From VBCK01 sp035939615 (GTDB lineage: Bacteria; Pseudomonadota; Gammaproteobacteria; Burkholderiales; Burkholderiaceae_F), in assembly GCA_035939615.1 (NCBI GenBank), contig DASZFP010000044.1:1-17650 (forward strand): 17,650 bases of DNA. The letters are read 5' to 3'. Under the pieces are notes generated by a model that saw only the letters and a program-made list of their open reading frames with translations, was not told the DNA's origin and made no database searches. Positions 6,920 to 13,305 of the stretch are shown here, piece after piece (within the stretch, counting starts at the first letter, position 1; each line of letters starts with the position of its first letter). Position numbers and translations under genes: made by a program.

Positions 6920-7669
6920 ATGAATGATCCGTCCCGTCGTCACTTTCTCCAAACCGCCTCTTCCGCAGCGGCCGGCATCGTGCTCGTCGACGCCGTCCAG
7001 GCCGCCGACAAGACAGAGACCGCCGCCGGCACGCCGCCGCCGATTCCGGCGTTCGCGCCGGTGCATCAACCCAGGCCGCTGCCGTTCGACCCGGCCAAGC
7101 TGGAGGGTCTGTCCGAAAAGTTGATCCGCTCGCACTGGGAGAACAATTACGGCGGCTCCGTGAAAACCCTGAACACGGTCAAGCTCAAGCTCGCCCAGGC
7201 GCTGGCCGACAAGGACACGCCGCCGTTCCTGTATGACGACCTGAAGCGCGAACACCTGACGCGCACCGGCTCGGTCGTATTCCACGAGCTGTATTTCGAG
7301 AACCTGGGCGGCAGCGGAAAGGCCGATGCGGAACTGCGCCAGCAGATCGGTGTCGCGTTCGGCGATTTCGACACCTGGGAGACCGAGTTCCGCCGGGTGG
7401 GCGCTGGCCTCGCGGGCGGCTCGGGCTGGGTCGTGCTGGGATACAACCTGCATTCCGGGCAGATCGAAAACTACTGGCTGGCGGACCACCTGCACAGCCC
7501 CGCCGCCACGCTGCCGCTGCTCGTGATGGACATGTACGAGCACGCCTACCAGATGGACTTCGGCGCAGCCGCGGCCAGATATATCGATGCCTTCTTCCGG
7601 AACATCCGCTGGGAATCGGTCGCAGAGCGGCTGGCTTATGGGCGACGCGCGGCCTCGTACAAAACGTGA
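6920..7669 (+). CDS. Tat-exported Fe/Mn superoxide dismutase-like protein
   Basis: 249 residues, starting at ATG 6920 with GGGAGAA upstream. Residues 1-29 are a twin-arginine signal (SRRHFL at 5-10, hydrophobic run, DAVQA), so a folded, metal-loaded protein should reach the periplasm. The rest is the Fe/Mn-SOD fold: N-terminal domain 60-130 and C-terminal domain 140-240. All four metal ligands are present by alignment to E. coli SodB: His72, His122, Asp204 and His208 (MDMYEHAYQMDF). Several second-sphere residues are not canonical: the SodB His30 and Tyr34 positions are Asn76 and Ser80, and the Gln69 position is Ser118. SOD-like proteins (chrC) occur in described chr operons, where they are thought to deal with radicals from Cr(VI) reduction. 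Here catalysis of superoxide dismutation is likely but not assured. Its stop overlaps the next start (GTGA). Confidence 0.88.
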   Translation: MNDPSRRHFLQTASSAAAGIVLVDAVQAADKTETAAGTPPPIPAFAPVHQPRPLPFDPAKLEGLSEKLIRSHWENNYGGSVKTLNTVKLKLAQALADKDTPPFLYDDLKREHLTRTGSVVFHELYFENLGGSGKADAELRQQIGVAFGDFDTWETEFRRVGAGLAGGSGWVVLGYNLHSGQIENYWLADHLHSPAATLPLLVMDMYEHAYQMDFGAAAARYIDAFFRNIRWESVAERLAYGRRAASYKT

Positions 7670-8694
7670 AGATGCGTCGCGTACCGGGCCGTGTCGCGTG
7701 CTGCTCGATGTTGCTGGCGCTGTCCGGTGCAGTTGGAGCTCAATCGCCCGAGCTGACGATGCGGGACTTCTCATCGGGCCAGATCAAGAAGGGCGTGCGC
7801 TCGATCGGATTCGGCGGCGACGGGGCGACCTGGGGCAACTACGGGCTGGTCTGGAAAGATGCTGGCACCGCTTTGATCGATTACGGCAACACCGAATTCG
7901 ACAACGGCAACGAATTCCATTTCTCGGCTGTCGGACTGACTTCGCCGCCGCTGTGGGGCCAGGCCGCGCTGTATGTGATTCTGATGTCGCAAAGCGCCGG
8001 CAATATCCGCTTCAACGACAAGTCCCCCGGCTTCGGTCCAATGCCGGTGCCCGTGGTCGGCAGCGGCTCCGATCACGCGGTCTTCAGCAAGATCGCGATG
8101 CCGCTCGGCCATGGGATATCGGCGGGCGTTTTGCTGTCATATGAAACTTCGAAATTCGATGCGACGACTGCCGCCTCGCCAAATCAGAGCGTCCATTACG
8201 ACACCGTCTGGCGGCCGTCCGGGGGATTCGGCGTTGCGTGGCAGCCGGACCGATCGGTGCTGATCGGCTTCCGAGCGCTGCTGAACAACGATTACGAACG
8301 GCGCAACGATTCGTCCATTACGACAGAGGGAACCGCGCGCTCGCAGGAATACCGCATCGGTGGGTCGGTGTCGCCATGGACCGGTGCGTTGTTCGATGCC
8401 GGCGGTACCTATCTGAAAAAGCACAATGGCCTCACGGGCGCGCAAACGACGCTGGAGCATCCGAATATCGGATTCGAGCAGGCCTTTTCGAACCGCCGCT
8501 TCGTGGTCCGCTTCGGCGTGGACGAGACCTCGCCGACCGCGGGTTTTTCCTGCAAACTCAAGCCGTTGAATCTCGACTTCGCCTATGTGCACGACATGGC
8601 ACGTGCCCGCGTCGGCCAGCTCTTCGGCGAACACAGCCAGAGCTTCGTGCTGACGCTCACCCTCGATTACGCAGCGCTGACGGGCGGCCATTGA
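7666..8694 (+). CDS. Probable outer-membrane beta-barrel protein, function unknown
   Basis: 342 residues from the GTG at 7666, which overlaps the SOD-like stop by four bases; an ATG at 7672 is the alternative. Residues 1-25 look like a Sec signal peptide (MKMRRVPGRV, hydrophobic run, cleavage after AVGA). The mature part is rich in Gly and aromatic residues with alternating strand patterns (NEFHFSAVGL, AALYVILMSQ, ISAGVLLSYETSKF, FGVAWQPDRSVLIGFRALL, FVVRFGVDE, LNLDFAYVHD, SFVLTLTLDY), typical of a transmembrane beta-barrel. The early segment RSIGFGGDGATWGNYGLVW is reminiscent of the N-terminal plug region of FadL-type barrels, but I do not claim membership. No chr operon component that I know has this role. 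It might give a periplasmic oxyanion or ligand a route across the outer membrane; that is speculation from location. Confidence 0.7.
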   Translation: MKMRRVPGRVACCSMLLALSGAVGAQSPELTMRDFSSGQIKKGVRSIGFGGDGATWGNYGLVWKDAGTALIDYGNTEFDNGNEFHFSAVGLTSPPLWGQAALYVILMSQSAGNIRFNDKSPGFGPMPVPVVGSGSDHAVFSKIAMPLGHGISAGVLLSYETSKFDATTAASPNQSVHYDTVWRPSGGFGVAWQPDRSVLIGFRALLNNDYERRNDSSITTEGTARSQEYRIGGSVSPWTGALFDAGGTYLKKHNGLTGAQTTLEHPNIGFEQAFSNRRFVVRFGVDETSPTAGFSCKLKPLNLDFAYVHDMARARVGQLFGEHSQSFVLTLTLDYAALTGGH

Positions 8695-9704
8695 CCCGAA
8701 GCCTGATCGCGACCGCCATGCGGGCGGCAGCCGCCTTGGGCGCTGCCGGACTCGCGGCCGCGCTGGCCGCTGGGCCGCCAAGCGCTCTTCCGCTCACGCT
8801 GGTCGCCGACGTGCCGCTTCCGGGCGACACCTCGCGCTTCGATTACGAGAGTCTCGACGCCGGCCGGCACCTGCTGTTCATCGCGCACCTGGGCCAAAGC
8901 GAGGTCGTGGTGTTCGACATCCGCACGCAGCAAGTGGTGAAGAGGATAGGCGGCTTGCGACACGTACACGGGGTGCTGGCGGTGCCCGAGCTGGGTCGGG
9001 TCTATGCCAGCGCCACCGGCACCGACGAGGTCGTGGTGATCGACGAGGAGGGATTGACGGAAGTGGCGCGCATTCCAGGCGGGAACTACCCCGACGGAAT
9101 GGCGTATGCGCCCCAGGTCGGCAAACTGTACGTCTCCGATGAAACCGGGCAAACCGAAACCGTGATCGACGCGCGATCCAACCGGCGCGTCGCCACGATC
9201 GACTTGGCTGGCGAGGTCGGCAACACGCAGTACGATCCGGTTTCCCGGCACATCTTCGTGAACGTGCAGTCGCGTCGTCAACTGGTCGAGATCGATCCAG
9301 CGACCGACCAGGTCATTGCCCGGCTCGATCTGCCGGGCGCGAAGGGTAACCATGGGTTGCTGATCGAGCCGGACCTGCGCCTGGCCTTTATCGGCTGCGA
9401 GGACAACGGCAAGCTGCTGGTGTTCGACCTCGCGTCGCGTCGGATCCTCGCTTCCTACGACGTCGGGTCCGAGCCCGATGTTCTGTCCTACGACGCTGCG
9501 CTGGGTCTGCTGTATGTCGCCTCGGAGTCCGGCACGCTGTCGATGTTCAAGGTCGCCGCACAACGCACGCAGAAGCTGGCCGAAGGCCCGCTCGCTCAGG
9601 CGGCCCACGTGGTCGCGGTCGATTCCGCCACGCACCTGGCCTATTTCCCGATCGCCAACCGGGGCGGCCGCCCGGTGCTGCGCATCATGCGTCCCGGACC
9701 GTGA
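8691..9704 (+). CDS. YncE-like (YVTN) beta-propeller protein, exported
   Basis: 337 residues from TTG 8691, which overlaps the stop of the previous gene (TTGA); ATG at 8718 would give 328 residues. Neither has a clear Shine-Dalgarno. I prefer 8691 because it repeats the overlap pattern seen twice upstream; both give a hydrophobic Ala-rich signal sequence ending near GPPSA. The mature part is a seven-bladed-propeller-type repeat: RVYASATGTDEVVVID, KLYVSDETGQTETVIDARS, HIFVNVQSRRQLVEIDPAT, LAFIGCEDNGKLLVFDLAS and LLYVASESGTLSMFKV are successive blades. YncE-type proteins are periplasmic; their partners are mostly unknown and no active site is visible. Its place between an outer-membrane-like protein and a second chrA makes it an accessory of the chr module by context only. 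Confidence 0.8.
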   Translation: MTRSLIATAMRAAAALGAAGLAAALAAGPPSALPLTLVADVPLPGDTSRFDYESLDAGRHLLFIAHLGQSEVVVFDIRTQQVVKRIGGLRHVHGVLAVPELGRVYASATGTDEVVVIDEEGLTEVARIPGGNYPDGMAYAPQVGKLYVSDETGQTETVIDARSNRRVATIDLAGEVGNTQYDPVSRHIFVNVQSRRQLVEIDPATDQVIARLDLPGAKGNHGLLIEPDLRLAFIGCEDNGKLLVFDLASRRILASYDVGSEPDVLSYDAALGLLYVASESGTLSMFKVAAQRTQKLAEGPLAQAAHVVAVDSATHLAYFPIANRGGRPVLRIMRPGP

Positions 9705-9714
9705 GGGACGGGCG

Positions 9715-10902
9715 GTGAGCATCCGGCGGGCTGCGGAAGTCTGGGTGGCGTCGCTACAGCTGGGGTTGACCTCATTCGGCGGCCCGCTTGCGCATCTGGG
9801 CTATTTCGAGCGCGCTTACGTGCAGCAACGCAAGTGGTTGACCGGCCAGGAGTACGGGAACCTGGTCGCGCTGTGCCAGATCCTGCCGGGACCGGCCAGC
9901 AGTCAGGTCGGATTCCTGATCGGCCTGCACCGCGCCGGTTGGGCTGGTGCGCTGGCCGCGTGGCTGGGATTTACGCTGCCATCGGTGCTGCTGATGTACG
10001 CGGCTGCCGCGCTGGCGCCCCGATGGCACGGGTCGCCCGCGCAGGCGACCTTGCACGGCCTGCAGCTCGTTACCGTGGTCGTGGTCGCGCAGGCGGTGTG
10101 GAGCATGGCGCGCAGGTTGTGCCCGGATCGGGCCACCAGCGCGATCGCGCTGATCGCCGCCTCGATGCTGCTGCTCAGGGGCGGCGCCACGATGCAGTTG
10201 GCAGCGCTGGGTGTCGGCGCGGCAGCCGGTGCCGTGTTGTGTCGCAACGCTCGGTTCGAGAGCACGACTCTGTCGATATCGGTCCGGCCGGCGCTCGCAT
10301 GGACGGCGCTGGGTTTGTACGGGCTGCTGCTCGTCGGATTGCCGATCCTGGCGGTTTCGTTCCCCCCGCACAGCCTGATCGCCTGGTCCGAGATCTTCTA
10401 CCGCGCCGGGGCGCTGGTGTTCGGCGGCGGGCACGTGGTGCTGCCGCTGCTGCGCGACGCGATGGTGCCCGGCGGCTGGATATCGGATGAGCAGTTTCTG
10501 ACCGGCTATGGACTGGCGCAGGCGGTGCCGGGCCCATTGTTCGCGCTGGCCGCTTATCTGGGAGCCGCCAGCAACGCGACTCAGGTCCCCGCGGTGGGCG
10601 CCGCGGTTGCGGTGGTCTTCATTTTCCTGCCGGGCCTGTTGATCGCGACGGCCGCGGTGTCGCTGTGGAGCGTTCTCGCGCGCTCCCCGAACGCTCCGGC
10701 CACCCTGGCCGGCATCAACGCGGCGGTGGTCGGGTTGCTGGGCGCGGCTCTTTACAACCCGGTGTGGACCACGGCCGTGCGCGACGGGGCCGACGCAGCC
10801 ATCGCGATCGTCGCTCTGGTGTTGCTACAGCGGTGGGGCGCTGCGCCGATCGCGGTCGTTCTGATCTGCGTCGTGCTGAGCCTTTTGCGCACCCTGCTGT
10901 GA
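9715..10902 (+). CDS. chrA: ChrA chromate transporter, long two-half form (second copy)
   Basis: 395 residues from GTG 9715, ten bases after the propeller stop and preceded by GGGACGGG. A CHR-family inner-membrane transporter with both halves intact: FGGPLAHLGYFE (21-32) and ILPGPASSQVGFLIGLH (56-72) in the first half; FGGGHVVLPLL (from 236) and AVPGPLFALAAYLGA (PGP at 272-274) in the second. These are the classic proteobacterial ChrA signatures, closer to the well-known plasmid ChrA type than the first copy is. Two full-length CHR proteins in one operon may differ in affinity, substrate (chromate versus sulfate or another oxyanion) or partner. No ChrB is directly in front of it; it seems to rely on the upstream promoter. 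Confidence 0.93.
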   Translation: MSIRRAAEVWVASLQLGLTSFGGPLAHLGYFERAYVQQRKWLTGQEYGNLVALCQILPGPASSQVGFLIGLHRAGWAGALAAWLGFTLPSVLLMYAAAALAPRWHGSPAQATLHGLQLVTVVVVAQAVWSMARRLCPDRATSAIALIAASMLLLRGGATMQLAALGVGAAAGAVLCRNARFESTTLSISVRPALAWTALGLYGLLLVGLPILAVSFPPHSLIAWSEIFYRAGALVFGGGHVVLPLLRDAMVPGGWISDEQFLTGYGLAQAVPGPLFALAAYLGAASNATQVPAVGAAVAVVFIFLPGLLIATAAVSLWSVLARSPNAPATLAGINAAVVGLLGAALYNPVWTTAVRDGADAAIAIVALVLLQRWGAAPIAVVLICVVLSLLRTLL

Positions 10903-10951
10903 AGTCGGCCGGCTCTTCCGGGGAGAGTCGATCCGTCGTATCGTTCATCGG

Positions 10952-11683
10952 ATGGTGTACGAGCTCTACTACTGGCCCGGCATCCAGGGGCGCGGCGAAT
11001 TTGTGCGGCTGGCGCTCGAAGAGGCGGGCGCCACTTACATCGATGTGGCTCTGGTGCCGGAGCAGGAAGGCGGCGGCGTGCCGGCGTTGGAGGCTGTGCT
11101 CGAGGACGACAGCCTCGCGCACCCGCCTTTTGCACCGCCGTTTCTGAGGGCCGGCCGCCAGTTGATCGGGCAGACCGCGAACATCCTGCTGTTTCTGGGT
11201 GACCGGCTCGACCTGGCTCCTCGCGATGCGGTCGGCAGGCGATGGGCGCATCAATTGCAGTTGACCATCGCGGACTTCATCGTGGAGATCCACGACACGC
11301 ACCACCCGCTCGGAGCAGGCCTGTACTACGAAGAGCAGAAGTCCGAGGCGAAGCGCCGCGCGAAGGACTTCCGGGAAAGCCGCCTGCCGAAGTTCCTCGG
11401 CTACTTCGAGCGGGTCTTGCAGAGCAACGCGGCAGGCCGCGGCCGACGGATGGTCGGCCGGCGCATCTCGCACGTGGATCTGTCGATGGCGCAGGTGGTC
11501 GCCGGCCTGCGCTACGCCTTTCCTTCAGCCAGCCGCAAGGCGTTGCGAGCATGCCCGGGGCTGCGGGCCTTGCACGATGACGTCTTCTGCCGCCCGCGCA
11601 TCCGGCGTTACGCAGCCTCCGGCCGACGGCTGGGTTTCAACAACGACGACATCTTCCGGCGCTACCCGGAACTGGACCGGTGA
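10952..11683 (+). CDS. Glutathione S-transferase-like protein
   Basis: 243 residues, cytoplasmic. The N-terminal part has the thioredoxin-like GST fold: ELYYWPGIQGRGEFVRLALEEAGA (4-27) is strand 1, loop and helix 1, with Tyr6/Tyr7 near the glutathione-thiol position. APPFL (61-65) is the cis-Pro loop region and GQTANILLFLGDRL (73-86) fits the glutathione-contacting helix 3. The C-terminal all-helical domain carries RRISHVDLSMAQVV, the N-capping-box motif of GSTs. GSTs of this kind conjugate or bind glutathione; the substrate is unknown. It starts 49 bp after chrA with no strong ribosome site, so it is probably the last gene of the chr transcript but could be separate. Glutathione is a known cellular reductant of chromate, which makes the position meaningful, by inference. 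Its stop abuts that of uppP. Confidence 0.8.
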   Translation: MVYELYYWPGIQGRGEFVRLALEEAGATYIDVALVPEQEGGGVPALEAVLEDDSLAHPPFAPPFLRAGRQLIGQTANILLFLGDRLDLAPRDAVGRRWAHQLQLTIADFIVEIHDTHHPLGAGLYYEEQKSEAKRRAKDFRESRLPKFLGYFERVLQSNAAGRGRRMVGRRISHVDLSMAQVVAGLRYAFPSASRKALRACPGLRALHDDVFCRPRIRRYAASGRRLGFNNDDIFRRYPELDR

Positions 11684-12529
11684 TCAGCCGATGAAGCGCA
11701 CGATCACCCCGGCGACGATGCAATACACGCCGAAGTAGTGCCACCGGCCCTGCTCGAGCCACCGCGACAGCCACCTCAGGGCCGCCAGGCCCGCCAGGAA
11801 GCTCAGCGCCATCCCGAGCAGGCTCGGGGTGACGAAGTGCAGCAGTTGCGCCGGCGTGGCGGCCGAGGAAGGCGAGACCGCCTTGTAGAGCCGGTAGGCC
11901 TCCTTCGCGATAACGGGCGGAGTGAGCACGACCGCCAGGGCGAAGCTGAATTCTTCCGCGCGTCGGCGGCTCACGCCGAGGAAAAGGGCGGTCGAGATCG
12001 TCGCGCCGGAACGGGAGAAGCCGCGGAACGGCAGGCACAGCCCCTGCACCGCCCCGACCCAGGCGGCGCCGCGCGGCGTGAAGTCGCGTGGGGTGCGCTG
12101 TGGAACGCGCGAGGACGCGATGATCAGCAGCCCGGTCGCGCCCAATGCGACCGATATCAGCCTCGCGTTGCCGAACAGCACCTCGATTTCGAAATCGGGC
12201 GAATTGTGCCCGACGACCCGTTTGATCACCTGCAGCAGGGCCACAGCCACCACACCCGTCAGCGCCGTTGCGATTATGACCAGCAACGCATTGGTTCGAA
12301 ACGACGACATCGACGAGAAGTAGTCGGCGCGCCACGACTTCCAGAAATACACGATGACGGCAAACATCGTTCCGGTGTGCAGCATCACCAGCAAGAGCGT
12401 CATCTGGGGAGCCGTCGGATCCAGCCCCATCAGCTTTTCGGCGACGATCACGTGCGCGGAGCTCGATATCGGCAGCAACTCTGCCGCCCCCTGGACGATG
12501 GCGAGAATCAGGATCTGCAGCAGGCTCAT
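11684..12529 (-). CDS. uppP: Undecaprenyl-diphosphate phosphatase (UppP/BacA family)
   Basis: 281 residues, an inner-membrane enzyme that removes a phosphate from undecaprenyl diphosphate so that the lipid carrier can be reused for peptidoglycan and other surface polymers; excess gives bacitracin resistance. Both family motifs are visible: QGAAELLPISSSAH (13-26, with catalytic Glu17 and His26) and GFSRSGATIS (170-179, with Arg173 and Ser172). The second motif reads FRGFSRSG in place of the usual PGxSRSG, and the first has AAE for LTE. This matches a UppP sub-branch that accompanies, or replaces, the standard gene in some proteobacteria; I cannot tell which role applies. Several hydrophobic helices surround the motifs. 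The ATG at 12527-12529 has no clear ribosome site; GATAAT on the minus strand (12562-12567) is a possible -10. Confidence 0.93.
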   Translation of the reverse strand: MSLLQILILAIVQGAAELLPISSSAHVIVAEKLMGLDPTAPQMTLLLVMLHTGTMFAVIVYFWKSWRADYFSSMSSFRTNALLVIIATALTGVVAVALLQVIKRVVGHNSPDFEIEVLFGNARLISVALGATGLLIIASSRVPQRTPRDFTPRGAAWVGAVQGLCLPFRGFSRSGATISTALFLGVSRRRAEEFSFALAVVLTPPVIAKEAYRLYKAVSPSSAATPAQLLHFVTPSLLGMALSFLAGLAALRWLSRWLEQGRWHYFGVYCIVAGVIVRFIG

Positions 12530-12597
12530 GGAAGGCGCTCGGTCGGATAGGGCCGGGCCGGATTATCGTACGTTCAGCGTTTTATGATGAGGCGACG
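12530..12597 (+). promoter_or_regulatory. Divergent uppP / pxp intergenic region
   Basis: Sixty-eight bases separate the divergent starts. On the plus strand TATGAT (12583-12588) resembles a -10 box but lies too close to the pxpB ATG for a normal leader; GAGG (12589-12592) five bases before the ATG is a better reading as a ribosome site. On the minus strand GATAAT (12562-12567) could be the uppP -10. No convincing -35 or operator palindrome is seen. Confidence 0.35.
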
Positions 12598-13305
12598 ATG
12601 CAGCCGCCCGCCGAACCCGTTGTCGCGCAGTTCCAGGCCGCGAGCGACCAGACCCTGCTGGTGTCGTTCGGCGATCGGATTGCCCGCGAGACGCACGATC
12701 GTGTGCGCTCGCTGCTGGCTTCGTTGCAGGATGAGCCGATTGCCGCAACGCGCAACCTGCACCCGGCCTATTGCTCGCTGCTGATCAAGTTCGACCCGCT
12801 GCGGACGACCCACGAGGCGATCGAGCGTGCCGTGCGCGATCGGATCGTCCGGCAGGGCGCGACGACGCCTCCAGCCGGGCGTCGGGTGGAAATTCCGCTG
12901 TGCTACGGGGGCGAGTTTGGACCCGATCTGATCCCACTGGCCGAGCTGCGCCACCTGAGTGTCGAGGATCTGATCCGCACGCATTCGCAGACCGCGTATA
13001 CAGTCTACTTCCTGGGTTTCGTGCCCGGGTTTGCCTACCTGGGTGCGGTGCCCGACACGATTGCCGCCCCTCGGCTTTCTTCGCCCCGCCGCCGTGTCGA
13101 GGCCGGCAGCGTCGGCATCGCCGGGCGCCAGACCGGCATCTACCCGTGCGCCGTGCCGGGCGGCTGGCGGCTGATCGGCAGGACGCCGCTCTCGCTGTTC
13201 CAGGTCGAGCGCGCGCCGATGTCGCTGCTGGGGCCCGGCGATGAGGTCCGGTTCCGTCCGATCGGGGAAGACGAGTTCGCTCGTATCCGGCAGGGTGGCG
13301 TGTGA
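12598..13305 (+). CDS. pxpB: 5-oxoprolinase subunit PxpB (KipI family)
   Basis: 235 residues, cytoplasmic. One of the three proteins of bacterial ATP-dependent 5-oxoprolinase, which opens 5-oxoproline (pyroglutamate, a damage product of glutamine and glutamate) to L-glutamate. The family hallmarks are visible: FGDRIARETHDRV (24-36) and NLHPAYCSLLIKFDP (53-67) in the N-terminal part, FLGFVPGFAYLG (138-149) and VEAGSVGIAGRQTGIYP (167-183) followed by GGWRLIGRTP (188-197) in the cyclophilin-like C-terminal part. It is first in the pxpB-pxpC-pxpA operon; ATG 12598 has GAGG five bases upstream, and its stop overlaps the pxpC start. Confidence 0.94.
   Translation: MQPPAEPVVAQFQAASDQTLLVSFGDRIARETHDRVRSLLASLQDEPIAATRNLHPAYCSLLIKFDPLRTTHEAIERAVRDRIVRQGATTPPAGRRVEIPLCYGGEFGPDLIPLAELRHLSVEDLIRTHSQTAYTVYFLGFVPGFAYLGAVPDTIAAPRLSSPRRRVEAGSVGIAGRQTGIYPCAVPGGWRLIGRTPLSLFQVERAPMSLLGPGDEVRFRPIGEDEFARIRQGGV

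Noticed and set aside
7666..7710. Lipoprotein signal in the barrel-like protein because of the Cys-Cys in its leader
   Set aside because: The two Cys lie before and within the hydrophobic run, not after it in a lipobox; a normal cleavage site at AVGA fits better.
8238..8690. Upstream in-frame extension of the YncE-like propeller gene
   Set aside because: It runs through the barrel gene in another frame and lacks a signal peptide; a start near 8691-8718 gives a proper export signal.
4220..11683. chr run as part of a recent transposon or genomic island
   Set aside because: No transposase, integrase, terminal repeats or tRNA edge is visible in the window, and by eye the composition of the run resembles that of its neighbours.
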